A DNA stretch of 54,962 nt from Lentisphaeria bacterium (GTDB lineage: Bacteria > Verrucomicrobiota > Lentisphaeria > Victivallales > Victivallaceae): contig JAFTRX010000083.1 of the NCBI GenBank assembly GCA_017462015.1, positions 1 through 54,962 of the forward strand. The letters are read 5' to 3'. The position numbers and the translations under genes were made by a program. Of this stretch, positions 25,462-34,364 are shown piece by piece. The first letter of the stretch is position 1; the number at the start of each line of letters is the position of its first letter. The notes under the pieces were generated by a model. The model did no database searches, was not told the origin of the DNA, and saw nothing but the letters and a program-made list of their open reading frames with translations.

Positions 25462-26181
25462 TTATAACTGCAAACCGCCAGCTATCGGGATTTCCGCACC
25501 GGTGATATATCCGGCATCGTCGGAAGCGAGAAAAGCGATAAGTTTGCCGCACTCCTCTGCCGTACCGAAACGGTGCATCGGAACCTTTTCTTTAAGCATC
25601 GCGGCAAATCCTTTATCGCTCAACGCCTCCGCGTTGCGGTCGGTCTCGATCACCCCCGGCAATATGGAGTTGACCGTGATATTGAAAGGAGCACCTTCCA
25701 ATGCCGCAGTGCGCGCGAGATTTTGAAACGCCGCCTTGGTTGCACCGTAAACAGCCAACCGTCCGGCGGGTTTTACGCCGTTGACACTGCTGACAAAAAT
25801 CACTCTGCCCCACTGTTTTTTCTGCATTTCAGGGAACAGTTTATTCAACAACAAACAAGTGCTTTCCACATTGGTATCAAACATTTTCCGGTACTCTTCT
25901 GCCGTAAAATTGCCGATGCCGGTGTAGCTCTGATACGAGGCATTGAAAACCAATATATCCGGAACCTGATTTCTGGCGATAAGTTCATCAGCAAAATCTG
26001 CCGTTGCCTCCGCACTGCTCAAATCCACCCCGTAAAATGGAGAAGCTCCGGCGGCGGCAAGCAGCTTGTCACTCACCTTGGAAGCGTGATAAATCACCTG
26101 ACATCCGGCATTTTCCAGTTCTTTAGCCGCGGCAAGACCGATTCCCCGGCTGGAACCGGTAACCAATGCAATTTTTTTCAT
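25462..26181 (-). CDS. SDR-family oxidoreductase
   Basis: A 239-aa short-chain dehydrogenase. The cofactor motif TGSSRGIG lies at 8-15, NAS at about 80-82, and the catalytic Ser131/132, Tyr145 and Lys149 are present. The C terminus ends in ITGAEIPIAGG as in FabG-like classical SDRs. The start at 26181 overlaps the lactonase stop (ATGA) and follows AGGAG. As the last gene of the IclR operon it is a candidate sugar or sugar-acid dehydrogenase. A 3-oxoacyl reductase role is unlikely given the context. Confidence 0.88.
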   Translation of the reverse strand: MKKIALVTGSSRGIGLAAAKELENAGCQVIYHASKVSDKLLAAAGASPFYGVDLSSAEATADFADELIARNQVPDILVFNASYQSYTGIGNFTAEEYRKMFDTNVESTCLLLNKLFPEMQKKQWGRVIFVSSVNGVKPAGRLAVYGATKAAFQNLARTAALEGAPFNITVNSILPGVIETDRNAEALSDKGFAAMLKEKVPMHRFGTAEECGKLIAFLASDDAGYITGAEIPIAGGLQL

Positions 26182-26975
26182 AAGTAAAACTCCTTTCCTG
26201 CTTCGGGAAGCAAAGTTTTCATGCCGAGTTTTTCGCAATACTCAATCGTGACCGGTTCAGCCGGATCGTTCCCGGCAAACATCTTTATATGACACGGAAT
26301 AAGCAGTTCAGCTCCGCAAGACTGCGCCAGACAAACGGCTTCATCAATATCCATATTTCCGGCAATGCCCATTGCATGACGCACCTCATCGCGTCCATTT
26401 ACCGGCAGACACATGATCAATTTTGCACCCGACGGAAGATTTCGCAAAATTGCGGCATCCTGTCCCGGATATGGTACTGTATCTCCTCCGAAAAACACCG
26501 AAATATTTTCTTTACGGAAGTTGACAAGGAAACTCACGGATTTGTATTCACCATTTTCATCGGTTTCCAGAGTTTCATGCGCCGCCGGAATGGTATGCAG
26601 TTCAATTCCCGCAGTTAATTCAACCATTTTTCCCGTTGAGACAAATTCAAACTTTTCAGCTTTTTCAGACAAATACTGTTCGATCTTTCCCCGGCAGTCT
26701 CCCGGACAGAAAAAGCGGCAATCCGGATTATTCGTCATTACAGGAATGATCGTTTCCGGGTCAAAGTGATCAGCGTGGGAATGGGTGATAAGGTACAAAT
26801 CCACTTTCAAATCAGCCGGATCCCGGACAATGGGAGTTCCGCGCGTATGGTCAAGTTTGCTCTTGAGTTTCGCGCACGAATTCGAAAGATAGGGGTCGGC
26901 AAGTAAAACCGTATCACCTGTCCTGACCAGAAATCCGCTCTGTCCGAGCCAGCAGAGTTTTATCTCATTTCCCAT
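26178..26975 (-). CDS. UlaG-like metallo-beta-lactamase-fold hydrolase (putative lactonase)
   Basis: A 265-aa cytoplasmic metallo-beta-lactamase-fold protein. Metal ligands are visible as THSHADH (His65, His67, Asp69, His70), His133, Asp165 (GGDT) and His229 (PCHIKMF). The PVNGRD segment (191-196) is typical of the UlaG subfamily, whose founding member opens L-ascorbate-6-phosphate lactone. No ascorbate PTS or other ula genes are present, so it more likely opens a sugar lactone made by the adjacent dehydrogenase (inference). Its ATG overlaps the aldolase stop by one base (TGATG). Confidence 0.88.
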   Translation of the reverse strand: MGNEIKLCWLGQSGFLVRTGDTVLLADPYLSNSCAKLKSKLDHTRGTPIVRDPADLKVDLYLITHSHADHFDPETIIPVMTNNPDCRFFCPGDCRGKIEQYLSEKAEKFEFVSTGKMVELTAGIELHTIPAAHETLETDENGEYKSVSFLVNFRKENISVFFGGDTVPYPGQDAAILRNLPSGAKLIMCLPVNGRDEVRHAMGIAGNMDIDEAVCLAQSCGAELLIPCHIKMFAGNDPAEPVTIEYCEKLGMKTLLPEAGKEFYL

Positions 26976-27730
26976 CAGAAATATCCGCCTTTGTCAATGA
27001 TTTCACTGATGGTGTCGCCCTGCCGCACCCAGGAGAAAATATCAACTTCATTGCGTTCAATTCCTTCGGCACGCAGCAGCACATCGTAGGCGATTTCGCG
27101 CGGGATACACAAGACTCCATCTATGTCGCCGAAAATAATATCGCCGGGACGGACGGTCACTTTGCCGATCTTTATCGGAACCTGATAATGGGTGATCATA
27201 CAGCGTCCGAGAGAACCGTTGGAAGTACGGTACTTGTAGAAGATCGGAAAATCCTGTTCCAGAATCTGCTTGGTATCGCGGATACCTCCGGCGATGACTG
27301 CGCCCCGGATACCTTTGGTGATGGCGGTCGCTGTCATCACGCCACCCCACAAACTCGCTTCGACATCATTGGAGGTATCCCAGACCACCACACCTTCAGG
27401 TTTAAAATCATCAAGCATTTGGGCGCGGAAGGTCATTTCGCCTTCGATCATCACATTGGGAGCGCTTTTAACGGTAAAGGCTTCACCGCAAACGGTCATT
27501 TCATCGCGCAGCGGCATAATGTCGCTGGGGAGATTCTGGTCAAGCAGAGTATATTCGCGCATGACATCGTTGATACATCCGGTGTAGAGTTTTTCGTAAC
27601 GCTCGCAGAGTTCCTTTATGGGGATGGGGATTTCGCAATTGGGTATCCGCTGACGGACAGCGATAAGTTTGTCTAATTTCATCAAACCGGCTTCTTTTGC
27701 CTGTTCTCTCATATCTTTCAGTGACGGCAT
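26975..27730 (-). CDS. RraA-family aldolase/decarboxylase-like protein
   Basis: A 251-aa member of the RraA/HMG-CHA-aldolase family, often misannotated as demethylmenaquinone methyltransferase. It has WGGVMTATAITKGIRGAVIA leading to GGIRD (148-152) with the Arg151-Asp152 pair of catalytic members, and PGDIIFGDIDGVLCIP (about 199-214). A roughly 60-residue N-terminal extension makes it longer than RraA itself (about 160 aa). Family aldolases split 4-hydroxy-2-oxo acids into pyruvate plus an aldehyde or keto acid. Here it is a candidate 2-keto-3-deoxy-sugar-acid aldolase. AAGGAAAA precedes the ATG. Confidence 0.85.
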   Translation of the reverse strand: MPSLKDMREQAKEAGLMKLDKLIAVRQRIPNCEIPIPIKELCERYEKLYTGCINDVMREYTLLDQNLPSDIMPLRDEMTVCGEAFTVKSAPNVMIEGEMTFRAQMLDDFKPEGVVVWDTSNDVEASLWGGVMTATAITKGIRGAVIAGGIRDTKQILEQDFPIFYKYRTSNGSLGRCMITHYQVPIKIGKVTVRPGDIIFGDIDGVLCIPREIAYDVLLRAEGIERNEVDIFSWVRQGDTISEIIDKGGYF

Positions 27731-27749
27731 AGTATATTTTCCTTATGTT

Positions 27750-29063
27750 TTATGACCATTGACGGTCGTTTGACCACTCTTTATCCCAGCGAGAGGTATC
27801 GCCCCACGCTTCGGGGAATTCGGGGTGGAGTTTCTCTTTTATCAAATCTTCGTTGAGAGCTTCGATACCAAGTCCGGGACGGTTGGGAACTTCAATAAAT
27901 CCGCCGTCGTACTTCAATGCAGGAATTACGAGGTCGCCCCACCACGGTACATCGACACTGTGAAGTTCCAAACTCATAAAGTTACGCGTGGCAGCGGCAA
28001 CGTGGACAGCGGCAAGGCAGGCAATGGGACTTTCTGCCATGTGGATATTCATCTGAGCGCCGTATTCTTCAGCCATGTCGCCGATCTTTTTGGTTTCCAG
28101 AATACCACCGGCAGTGAGGATATCCGGGTGGATAACGGCAAGTGCACCGGATTCGAGCAGCGGTTTGAAGCCCTCTTTCAAATAGATATCTTCGCCCGTT
28201 CCCAACGGCACGGTAGTCGCATTATGAAGCTGAACCCACTGTTGAGTCATCTGCCACGGGACCGCATCTTCCATCCAGGCGAGGTTGTATTTTTCCAGAC
28301 GGCGGGCAAGTTTGATGCAGTCTTCCAAAGGAATGTGTCCGAGGTGGTCAATGGCGATGGGAACTTCGTAACCGACTTCAGCGCGGACATCTGCCATATA
28401 CTGTTCCAGATAATCGAGTCCGACTTCCGTAAGGTGGATGCCGGTAAAGGGGTGCGCGGTATTAAAAAGATCATACGCCGCACCGCGCATGGCGGATGGA
28501 TTGATGGAACCATGCGGAGTTTTGAATACCTGCTTGTACTCTTTCATTGTTTCGATGAAGCCCAGCGGCGCAGAGAGCGTGCCTTTGACATTCATCAGAA
28601 GTTCGATGCCCAAATCCATTTTGAGGAAAGTGAATCCCTGCGCCATACGCGCTTTGAGCGCTTTTCCCATGTCGCTGCCGTGACCTTCACTGTCGGTATC
28701 GCAATAGCAGCGGATCTTATCGCGGAACTTGCCGCCGAGAAGCTGCCAGACGGGAACACCCCACGCTTTACCGGCAATATCCCAGCAGGCAACTTCAATG
28801 GCGCACACGCCACCTGCCTGACGGGAATCTCCGCCAAACTGTTTGATGCGGCGGAAAACTTTTTCTACGTTACAGGGATTTTCACCGATGATGCGGCTTT
28901 TGAGCATAGCGGCATAGGTGGCACTGGAAGCATCACGCACTTCTCCGTAACCGACGATGCCCTGATTGGTGTAAAGCTTCACCAGTGTACACCGTTTGGG
29001 CGCGCCGTCGATCTCGGCGAAGCGCATATCGGTGATCTTCAAAGTTGATGGATCGATTTTCAC
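27750..29063 (-). CDS. Enolase-superfamily acid-sugar dehydratase-like protein
   Basis: A 437-aa mandelate racemase/muconate-lactonizing-type protein. Metal ligands appear as Asp239 (AIDH), Glu265 (MEDAVPW) and Glu291 (GEDIY). The barrel also shows Lys148-x-Asp150, HPD (312-314), and NIH (His341) as the likely general base. The length and C-terminal YDGGFIEVPNRPGLGIE stretch fit acid-sugar dehydratases better than muconate cycloisomerases. The start is GTG with an AAGGA site. Position between GH10 and the RraA-type aldolase suggests it dehydrates an aldonate or uronate to a 2-keto-3-deoxy acid. Galactarolactone cycloisomerase activity is an alternative. Confidence 0.88.
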   Translation of the reverse strand: MKIDPSTLKITDMRFAEIDGAPKRCTLVKLYTNQGIVGYGEVRDASSATYAAMLKSRIIGENPCNVEKVFRRIKQFGGDSRQAGGVCAIEVACWDIAGKAWGVPVWQLLGGKFRDKIRCYCDTDSEGHGSDMGKALKARMAQGFTFLKMDLGIELLMNVKGTLSAPLGFIETMKEYKQVFKTPHGSINPSAMRGAAYDLFNTAHPFTGIHLTEVGLDYLEQYMADVRAEVGYEVPIAIDHLGHIPLEDCIKLARRLEKYNLAWMEDAVPWQMTQQWVQLHNATTVPLGTGEDIYLKEGFKPLLESGALAVIHPDILTAGGILETKKIGDMAEEYGAQMNIHMAESPIACLAAVHVAAATRNFMSLELHSVDVPWWGDLVIPALKYDGGFIEVPNRPGLGIEALNEDLIKEKLHPEFPEAWGDTSRWDKEWSNDRQWS

Positions 29064-29076
29064 AGTTGTAAATTCC

Positions 29077-30405
29077 TTATTTCAGAGTTATGACAAATTC
29101 GTTGAACGAGTGTTTGCTTAAATCGACTGTCCGGCGGAATGTTCCATTATCGGTGATGATTTCCGCTTCATATTCTCCATAGAAGCCGTGGAAACGGTTA
29201 TCGCCTCCGGCACGGTATTCAACGGAGGTTTCGGTGTGCCATTCTTCATTGAGCAGACGGCGCAGTACTTTGCACGCTTTTTTGTCGGTAAAGTCGTAGT
29301 TGACCAGTCCGGCGCGCAGGCGGTTTTCGCCTTCTTCGCTGCCCAATGGCGCGTAGGCGGCAGTACCGTCAACCAGATTCCACCATACTATCGCTTCGGT
29401 GGCAGGGTGACTGAACCACAAGCGGTAGAGTCGTTCCAATGCCAGCGCCTGAAATTCATCACCATCTCCCAAGGTGCGGCAGGAAAGCAGACTAACTTCC
29501 GACATATTCAGCGGGATGCCGAGTTTGGCGTATTGGTCCAGAGCGCGCCAGACACAGCGGGGAGAGAGCGGGCGGTTGACCTGCATTACGCTGTCACTTT
29601 TCATATTGTTGAACATGTGATACTGCAACCCCAGACCATCGACCTGACAACCGTGTTCCATAAGAGTTTTCACCAGCAAATAGACCGGAGTATAATCTCC
29701 CTGATAATTCCACCAGGAAATATTGTCGTTATAAATTTTTTGATTGCACGGGAAATATTTTTCTGCAAGTTTGAAGCAGCGTTCAACATGGTCGTCCGGC
29801 AGACTTTCGGTCAAACGCACACCGGGGTGCCGGGTCTGCGCCTCATTGACAACATCCCAGACCGGAATAATATCGGCATAACGCTCTGAAATCTCTTTAA
29901 AACGCTTGTCCAGAGCCTTCATCAATTCACGGCTGTTTTTCGGAGCCCATTCCGGGGTAAAATTGTGCCAGCATAAAGGATGCCCTTTGGGGGTGATATT
30001 ATATTTGCGGCAGAATTCCAGAACCCGGTCGGGCGCAGGGCGACGGTAGATAAAAGGAGAATTCACGCCGAAACGCGGCTTTCCCGGCTCCGGTTCAAGG
30101 TCGCTCCAGTAAAAGGGAACGACTGCCAGATTGAAGAGAGACGCGAAAGTTTCTTCGTATTGCTGATTCTGTTCCGTTTCGGGGAAAGAGTCGATCATAA
30201 AGGCGTTGCATCCGAACTTGTATTCATGACTCTTTTGCTTCAATTTGATCGTTGCACCGGGGATGTCATTACCGTCTTTATCCCGCAGAGTAAAGCGGCC
30301 GAATCCCTTACGGTACATTTCAGTACCATATTTGATTTTGAAATCGAGTTCGGAATCTTCTTTAAGCAGAGAATTCAAATACTTTTCAGCTTCTTCTGTA
30401 AACAT
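29077..30405 (-). CDS. GH10-family endo-1,4-beta-xylanase-like enzyme (intracellular)
   Basis: A 442-aa GH10 protein. The acid/base Glu188 lies in WDVVNEAQ and the nucleophile Glu303 in LNMSEVSL. GHPLCWHNFTPEW (141-153) is the conserved -1 subsite block. A short N-terminal beta domain (about 30-65) precedes the (beta/alpha)8 barrel, and a small C-terminal domain follows residue about 395. There is no signal peptide, so it should act in the cytoplasm on imported oligosaccharides. It lies 12 bp after the IclR-type gene and 13 bp before the dehydratase-like gene. It may not be a xylanase in the strict sense. Confidence 0.92.
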   Translation of the reverse strand: MFTEEAEKYLNSLLKEDSELDFKIKYGTEMYRKGFGRFTLRDKDGNDIPGATIKLKQKSHEYKFGCNAFMIDSFPETEQNQQYEETFASLFNLAVVPFYWSDLEPEPGKPRFGVNSPFIYRRPAPDRVLEFCRKYNITPKGHPLCWHNFTPEWAPKNSRELMKALDKRFKEISERYADIIPVWDVVNEAQTRHPGVRLTESLPDDHVERCFKLAEKYFPCNQKIYNDNISWWNYQGDYTPVYLLVKTLMEHGCQVDGLGLQYHMFNNMKSDSVMQVNRPLSPRCVWRALDQYAKLGIPLNMSEVSLLSCRTLGDGDEFQALALERLYRLWFSHPATEAIVWWNLVDGTAAYAPLGSEEGENRLRAGLVNYDFTDKKACKVLRRLLNEEWHTETSVEYRAGGDNRFHGFYGEYEAEIITDNGTFRRTVDLSKHSFNEFVITLK

Positions 30406-30417
30406 AGTGTTTACCTT

Positions 30418-31155
30418 TCAATTAAAATTTTCACACTTGGCTGCCGCATGGCGCATCGCCCGGGACAGCTGCGATAATTTGTCATTGGAGAAGTCTTCCA
30501 CATTCCCCAGCACGGTCAGAGCCGCAACGACCCGCCGTTCCCGGTCATGGAGCGGAATGGAACCGGCGGCGATATTCCAGCGGTTCTTTTTGAGATTGAA
30601 AACGATTCCGTTCTTTCGAACCTCCTGAACCGCATTCAGCAGTTGCTCCGGGAAAGATTTTTCCGGAATATCCACCGTACAGCGGGAAAGAAGTTCAAGT
30701 ATGGTATCATTATCTTCCCGATAGAGCAACGCAGCTCCAACGGAACCTTCCACCACCGGAAAACTCGCGCCCACCCGGCCGGTCAATGAAAACGGCCCCG
30801 GTAATTCCGAACGCATGATGGTTGTCTGTTCTTCGCCCCGACGCAGAGAGATTTTGCAGGCAACATTGAGCTTTCGCGTTATATCATCCATCAAACCTTG
30901 CGCATGTTCAAATATCTGCATACTGCGGTAACAGTGATGCACCAGCGGCAGAATACCGTGATCCAGTTCATAACGCCCGGCATCATCTTTACGCACCCAG
31001 CGGTGTTTCAACAATGTCTGCAATATCCGGTAGGTACTGCTCATGGAAATTTGCAGCTTCCTGCAAATCTCACTTTGCGTAACTCCACTGTCGGTACTGC
31101 TTATATACTCCAGCACAGCGATAGTGTGTTTTACGGCAGGGATCGTATTGTTCAT
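30418..31155 (-). CDS. IclR-family transcriptional regulator
   Basis: A 245-aa regulator: N-terminal winged helix (residues about 1-70; VLEYISSTDSGVTQSEICRK then SSTYRILQTLL) and a C-terminal IclR effector-binding domain with GSVGAALLYRE and the AAGSIPLHDRERRVVAALTV region. The frame is open to 31245, but the ATG at 31155 is chosen because the promoter at 31195-31223 starts transcription near 31188. It heads the catabolic operon, so it probably controls its own synthesis and that of the enzymes in response to a pathway acid or keto acid (inference). Confidence 0.9.
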   Translation of the reverse strand: MNNTIPAVKHTIAVLEYISSTDSGVTQSEICRKLQISMSSTYRILQTLLKHRWVRKDDAGRYELDHGILPLVHHCYRSMQIFEHAQGLMDDITRKLNVACKISLRRGEEQTTIMRSELPGPFSLTGRVGASFPVVEGSVGAALLYREDNDTILELLSRCTVDIPEKSFPEQLLNAVQEVRKNGIVFNLKKNRWNIAAGSIPLHDRERRVVAALTVLGNVEDFSNDKLSQLSRAMRHAAAKCENFN

Positions 31156-31185
31156 ATTTGAACACCCTATGTTATTTTTTGAACA
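31153..31185 (-). promoter_or_regulatory. Possible IclR operator in the operon leader
   Basis: On the minus strand the leader holds two copies of TGTTCAAA, and the one next to the start codon extends to GTTCA-AATA-TGAAC, a perfect 5-bp inverted repeat spanning the ATG. IclR-type proteins bind such short repeats near their own promoters. No binding data are implied. Confidence 0.4.
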
Positions 31186-31194
31186 TTTGATATT

Positions 31195-31223
31195 ACTATA
31201 TCCTTGGCAAAAGATTTTGTCAA
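31195..31223 (-). promoter_or_regulatory. Strong sigma70-type promoter of the IclR operon
   Basis: On the minus strand TTGACA (31223-31218), 17 bp, then TATAGT (31200-31195): a near-consensus promoter for the six-gene operon. Confidence 0.8.
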
Positions 31224-31395
31224 TAATATTTCGCAAATATTTCATAAATTTTTACGTTACGCGATCAGGGCTTCTTATTGGCAACAAACTGGATCAGTTT
31301 CACGTTCATATGGTGTAGTTTTTTGTGGCACCCTTGCACATCTTTTTCAGGCTTTTATCACTTAAGGGGCGGTTGCAACATCTGTTTTCATCCCC

Positions 31396-31737
31396 GTGTG
31401 CTGGATCACAGTAATCATCATCGGATTTGTGGTCTATTCGCTGTACACTCCACGGATGACCGTATTTGATTTTCAGGAGAAAAAGTTTTTTTGCTGTAAA
31501 CATTTCAGCCCGGAAAAAGCAGAAAAAATGAAAGCACTTTCTTTTGACAAAGTGGATCACTTGTGCTGTAATACACTCTTTAATGGAAACAAAGGGCAAT
31601 TCATCGGCGTGTTTGCCGTGACCCACGATGGATATAAGTTACCTCTGTTTAAGGTTACAAGGAAACGCCTTGATCTGCTCTTTGAACTGCTGCCGGAACT
31701 TGCAGAAAAAATGGGGCATCTTCCCATCACTTACTGA
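31396..31737 (+). CDS. Small membrane-anchored hypothetical protein, possibly 5'-truncated
   Basis: The 113-residue frame begins at a GTG without a clear ribosome-binding site. It has one hydrophobic segment (ITVIIIGFVVYSLY), then a soluble part with VFDFQEKKFFCC and a FKVTRKRLDLLFELL C-terminal helix, which could be a small PH-like fold. Hydrophobic residues continue upstream of the GTG (AVATSVFIPV), so the true start may be lost, or the gene may be a 3' fragment of a longer membrane protein. I do not recognise the family. An alternative start is the ATG near 31456, which would remove the membrane helix. Confidence 0.5.
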   Translation: MCWITVIIIGFVVYSLYTPRMTVFDFQEKKFFCCKHFSPEKAEKMKALSFDKVDHLCCNTLFNGNKGQFIGVFAVTHDGYKLPLFKVTRKRLDLLFELLPELAEKMGHLPITY

Positions 31738-31802
31738 AAGTTCGTCCATTGGCAGTTGCTATTTGCCTGCCGGAAACAGACGAAGACGGCGGAAGTTTAA
31801 TT

Positions 31803-34133
31803 TCAGCAAAGTGTGACTGGTCCGTATAAGCCGGATTCTAAAGAATCTGATTCAAACGCCCGGTAGATCGGCTCATAAATTTGAAGCGGAGACCATTTTT
31901 TTTGCCAATCTTCCAATACATGTTCCGGCTCAATCGCGTTGGAAAGTGTATTGGAAACAATGATTTCCAGATGATTTGTTCCCGTTTTCAGCGCATCTTT
32001 CACATCAAAACGGAATGGCCCCCACAGTAATTTGCCGAGTTTCTGACCATTCAGGATGACTTGAGCTGAATAGTTGACTTTTCCCAGATCGATACCGTGC
32101 CATTTTTGGGGATCTTTACATTCAAAATCTATGGAATAAACTGCATCTCCGCTGTATTCACTGTCGAGAACCTGCCGCCAATCACCAAGAGTGACCAACT
32201 GGAATTTCTGCGGCAAGGGGGTGACCGCATAACTGTTTTCTTCTACACTGTGACGGCAAAGCGGTGAAATCTGCCACGTTCCGGAAATCTCCTGTTGGAG
32301 TTTGCTCTCTTTGCGATACGGTGCATCGTGTTCGCCAATAAGAAACAATTCTGAACTTCCGGGGGAAAAGTGCCACTTCCAACTGCCGTTACGGCTGCGT
32401 ATTTTTTCGATTTTCCCGCTTGCCGCATCACAACGGATGACGGGAAGTTTTTCCGGGATGGTCAGAGTGACATCCAAATCACTCATTGACTCATTGACGA
32501 CAAAGTAGAGATAACCGTTTTTAAGTTTGCGTTTCTGAATACGCAGCATTTCTGTTTCCGGGAAGCACTGCATCATCTGCGGCAAAGTATATACTTCTTC
32601 TTCAGAAATAATATTGACTCCGGATTTTTTGAGAAGTTCCAGTTTTTGCCGGGATTCTTCCGGAAGCATTGCCATCATCGGAATGATAATGGTATGGTAT
32701 CGCATTGCTCCATACTGCAAAGATTTTCCGTTCACTTTGCCGTCTTGAATAATATCATCATCAATAAAATCGAAATCGATCCGGCGTTCCATCAGTTTGC
32801 GGCAAAGCGTTTCCTGAACACCTGCCGCATTGGCGGCAGTTCTCTGATTCATCCACAGTGACCGGACATCAAAATAAACGGCGGTCGATATTACCGGTTT
32901 TCCCTGAGAAAGCATCCATGCCGTCCGGGCGGTGTAACGATGGAAGTGTTCCATATATTTCCACAAAGGATTGTGACATCCGAAACAACGGTCGGTGATT
33001 TTTTTGCCTTGCGGATCGTATTTGAAAGAACTTACCACAAACAAATTTACTCCGCGTACCAGCAGATAATCTGTTATCCAGCGGATGACTGCCGGAGTAA
33101 GTCCGCTGCCGTAAATGGCAAATATTTCGCCCAGAGCATATTTTGAACCGTTCTGATGAGCGGCGCTTGAAGCGAATTTGGGGAACACCCTGCTTCTGAC
33201 ACCGGGATAGAGTTGCCGCCATATAACATCCACCCCCGGCAGATCCAGCGCCCGGAGTGAACGCAAAATATGACCGTATCCCTGAAAAAGAGTCCGTTCC
33301 GGCTCATCTTCTCCGCCGAAGTGACCGCCTGATTTCAATTTGTGCCGGTGGCACCAGTCGCGTATCGGCAGCAGAAAGCGTTCAACAAAAAGTTGGGAAA
33401 CAACATCATAATAGTCGATCAGGTAATATCCGGTTTTGGAGGGAAACGCTGCGAGTTTCTGGTTGACGATATCTCCGAGATGCGGCATGATGTCGTAACC
33501 TTTGCGTTTTTTGAATTCTTCCGGCAGGTCATCGACCCACGGCAGTTTATCTCCGCCGTTGGTAAATGCCGGTTCGTCAGTAAAGGTAAATTTACAGGAT
33601 TTGCCGAAATGTCTGGATATATGGCGGGCGTAACCTTCATGGGTGAGTTCGATGAATTTTCTGGTGGCATCCGGATTCAGTACATTGGGGGAGGGGGCAG
33701 TTTTTGCCGGATCGTATTCAACATTTTTTATAACATATCCGCCATTGCCGTCAGGAGCAACATATTTTCGGGAAAACCGTTCCGGATCGCTCGCCCAGAC
33801 CCGTCCGCAGGCACTGCCGGATGGCCAGCCGCCTTCGTCATACAAATAACAGTTCATCCCCAGTTTTTCTGCAGTCTCATACATTTTGGCTGCGGCACGG
33901 AAATAATCTTCAGAAAGGTATTCCGGAGCAAGAGCACTGGGAGTGGTTCGGGGACGGAACTCCGGCGGCATCGGATGCGGGCAGGCATTTTTTGCTCCTG
34001 CATCATTCATCATGGTCATCGGTTCAACGATACTTTTATCATCAAGTTTCTCATCCAGCATCCAGAAATAACCGGGATGAACAAGCGCAGGCGGAGTCTT
34101 GAATAAAATCGGATCAATAATATATTTTTTCAT
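31803..34133 (-). CDS. GH106-like glycosyl hydrolase (alpha-L-rhamnosidase type)
   Basis: A 776-aa protein. Residues about 1-420 form a barrel-like region with YDEGGWPSG (98-106) and FTDEPAF (184-190), motifs of the GH106/alpha-L-rhamnosidase-like group; acidic residues there are candidate catalysts. A middle alpha/beta region follows (about 430-560). The C-terminal jelly-roll-like domain (about 620-776) has DLGKVNYSAQVILNGQKLGK and LWGPFRFDV. No signal peptide is seen, implying cytoplasmic action on imported oligosaccharides. The family is broad, so rhamnose specificity is only a guess. It is transcribed from its own promoter and convergent with the small gene at 31396. Confidence 0.8.
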   Translation of the reverse strand: MKKYIIDPILFKTPPALVHPGYFWMLDEKLDDKSIVEPMTMMNDAGAKNACPHPMPPEFRPRTTPSALAPEYLSEDYFRAAAKMYETAEKLGMNCYLYDEGGWPSGSACGRVWASDPERFSRKYVAPDGNGGYVIKNVEYDPAKTAPSPNVLNPDATRKFIELTHEGYARHISRHFGKSCKFTFTDEPAFTNGGDKLPWVDDLPEEFKKRKGYDIMPHLGDIVNQKLAAFPSKTGYYLIDYYDVVSQLFVERFLLPIRDWCHRHKLKSGGHFGGEDEPERTLFQGYGHILRSLRALDLPGVDVIWRQLYPGVRSRVFPKFASSAAHQNGSKYALGEIFAIYGSGLTPAVIRWITDYLLVRGVNLFVVSSFKYDPQGKKITDRCFGCHNPLWKYMEHFHRYTARTAWMLSQGKPVISTAVYFDVRSLWMNQRTAANAAGVQETLCRKLMERRIDFDFIDDDIIQDGKVNGKSLQYGAMRYHTIIIPMMAMLPEESRQKLELLKKSGVNIISEEEVYTLPQMMQCFPETEMLRIQKRKLKNGYLYFVVNESMSDLDVTLTIPEKLPVIRCDAASGKIEKIRSRNGSWKWHFSPGSSELFLIGEHDAPYRKESKLQQEISGTWQISPLCRHSVEENSYAVTPLPQKFQLVTLGDWRQVLDSEYSGDAVYSIDFECKDPQKWHGIDLGKVNYSAQVILNGQKLGKLLWGPFRFDVKDALKTGTNHLEIIVSNTLSNAIEPEHVLEDWQKKWSPLQIYEPIYRAFESDSLESGLYGPVTLC

Positions 34134-34209
34134 TTTTCAACTCTTGTAAAAGTCCAAAATTTTGTAAAACCTATATGCTGTGTGCTGCACAAGAAATGTT
34201 GCGCTGTAA

Positions 34210-34238
34210 AATGTACTGCAACAGAGGTGTTTTGTCAA
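34210..34238 (-). promoter_or_regulatory. Promoter of the GH106-like gene
   Basis: On the minus strand TTGACA (34238-34233), 17 bp, TACATT (34215-34210). The leader of about 70 nt contains the recurring TTTTACAAAATTTTGGAC motif also present at 17106-17124. Confidence 0.75.
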
Positions 34239-34304
34239 GCGGGAAAAAAGCCGCCGGGGCTTTCTGACGTACCGGTTTGATTTTTATTCCGGCACATTTT
34301 TTAC

Positions 34305-34333
34305 TTGAAATTTCCGTTAACATGATGTATATT
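34305..34333 (+). promoter_or_regulatory. Promoter of the SASA esterase gene
   Basis: TTGAAA (34305-34310), 17 bp, TATATT (34328-34333), 31 bp before the ATG. Confidence 0.7.
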
Positions 34334-34364
34334 GCCGAAACAGTTTTTTACAACGGAGTTTGAT

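Noticed and set aside
26178-26975. Role of the UlaG-like protein in ascorbate use
   Set aside because: No ascorbate PTS or other ula genes are present; position in the sugar-acid operon argues for another lactone.
31246-31395. Upstream part of the small membrane protein gene
   Set aside because: An in-frame stop occurs just before 31396, and no start with a ribosome-binding site is visible. No other gene could be supported.
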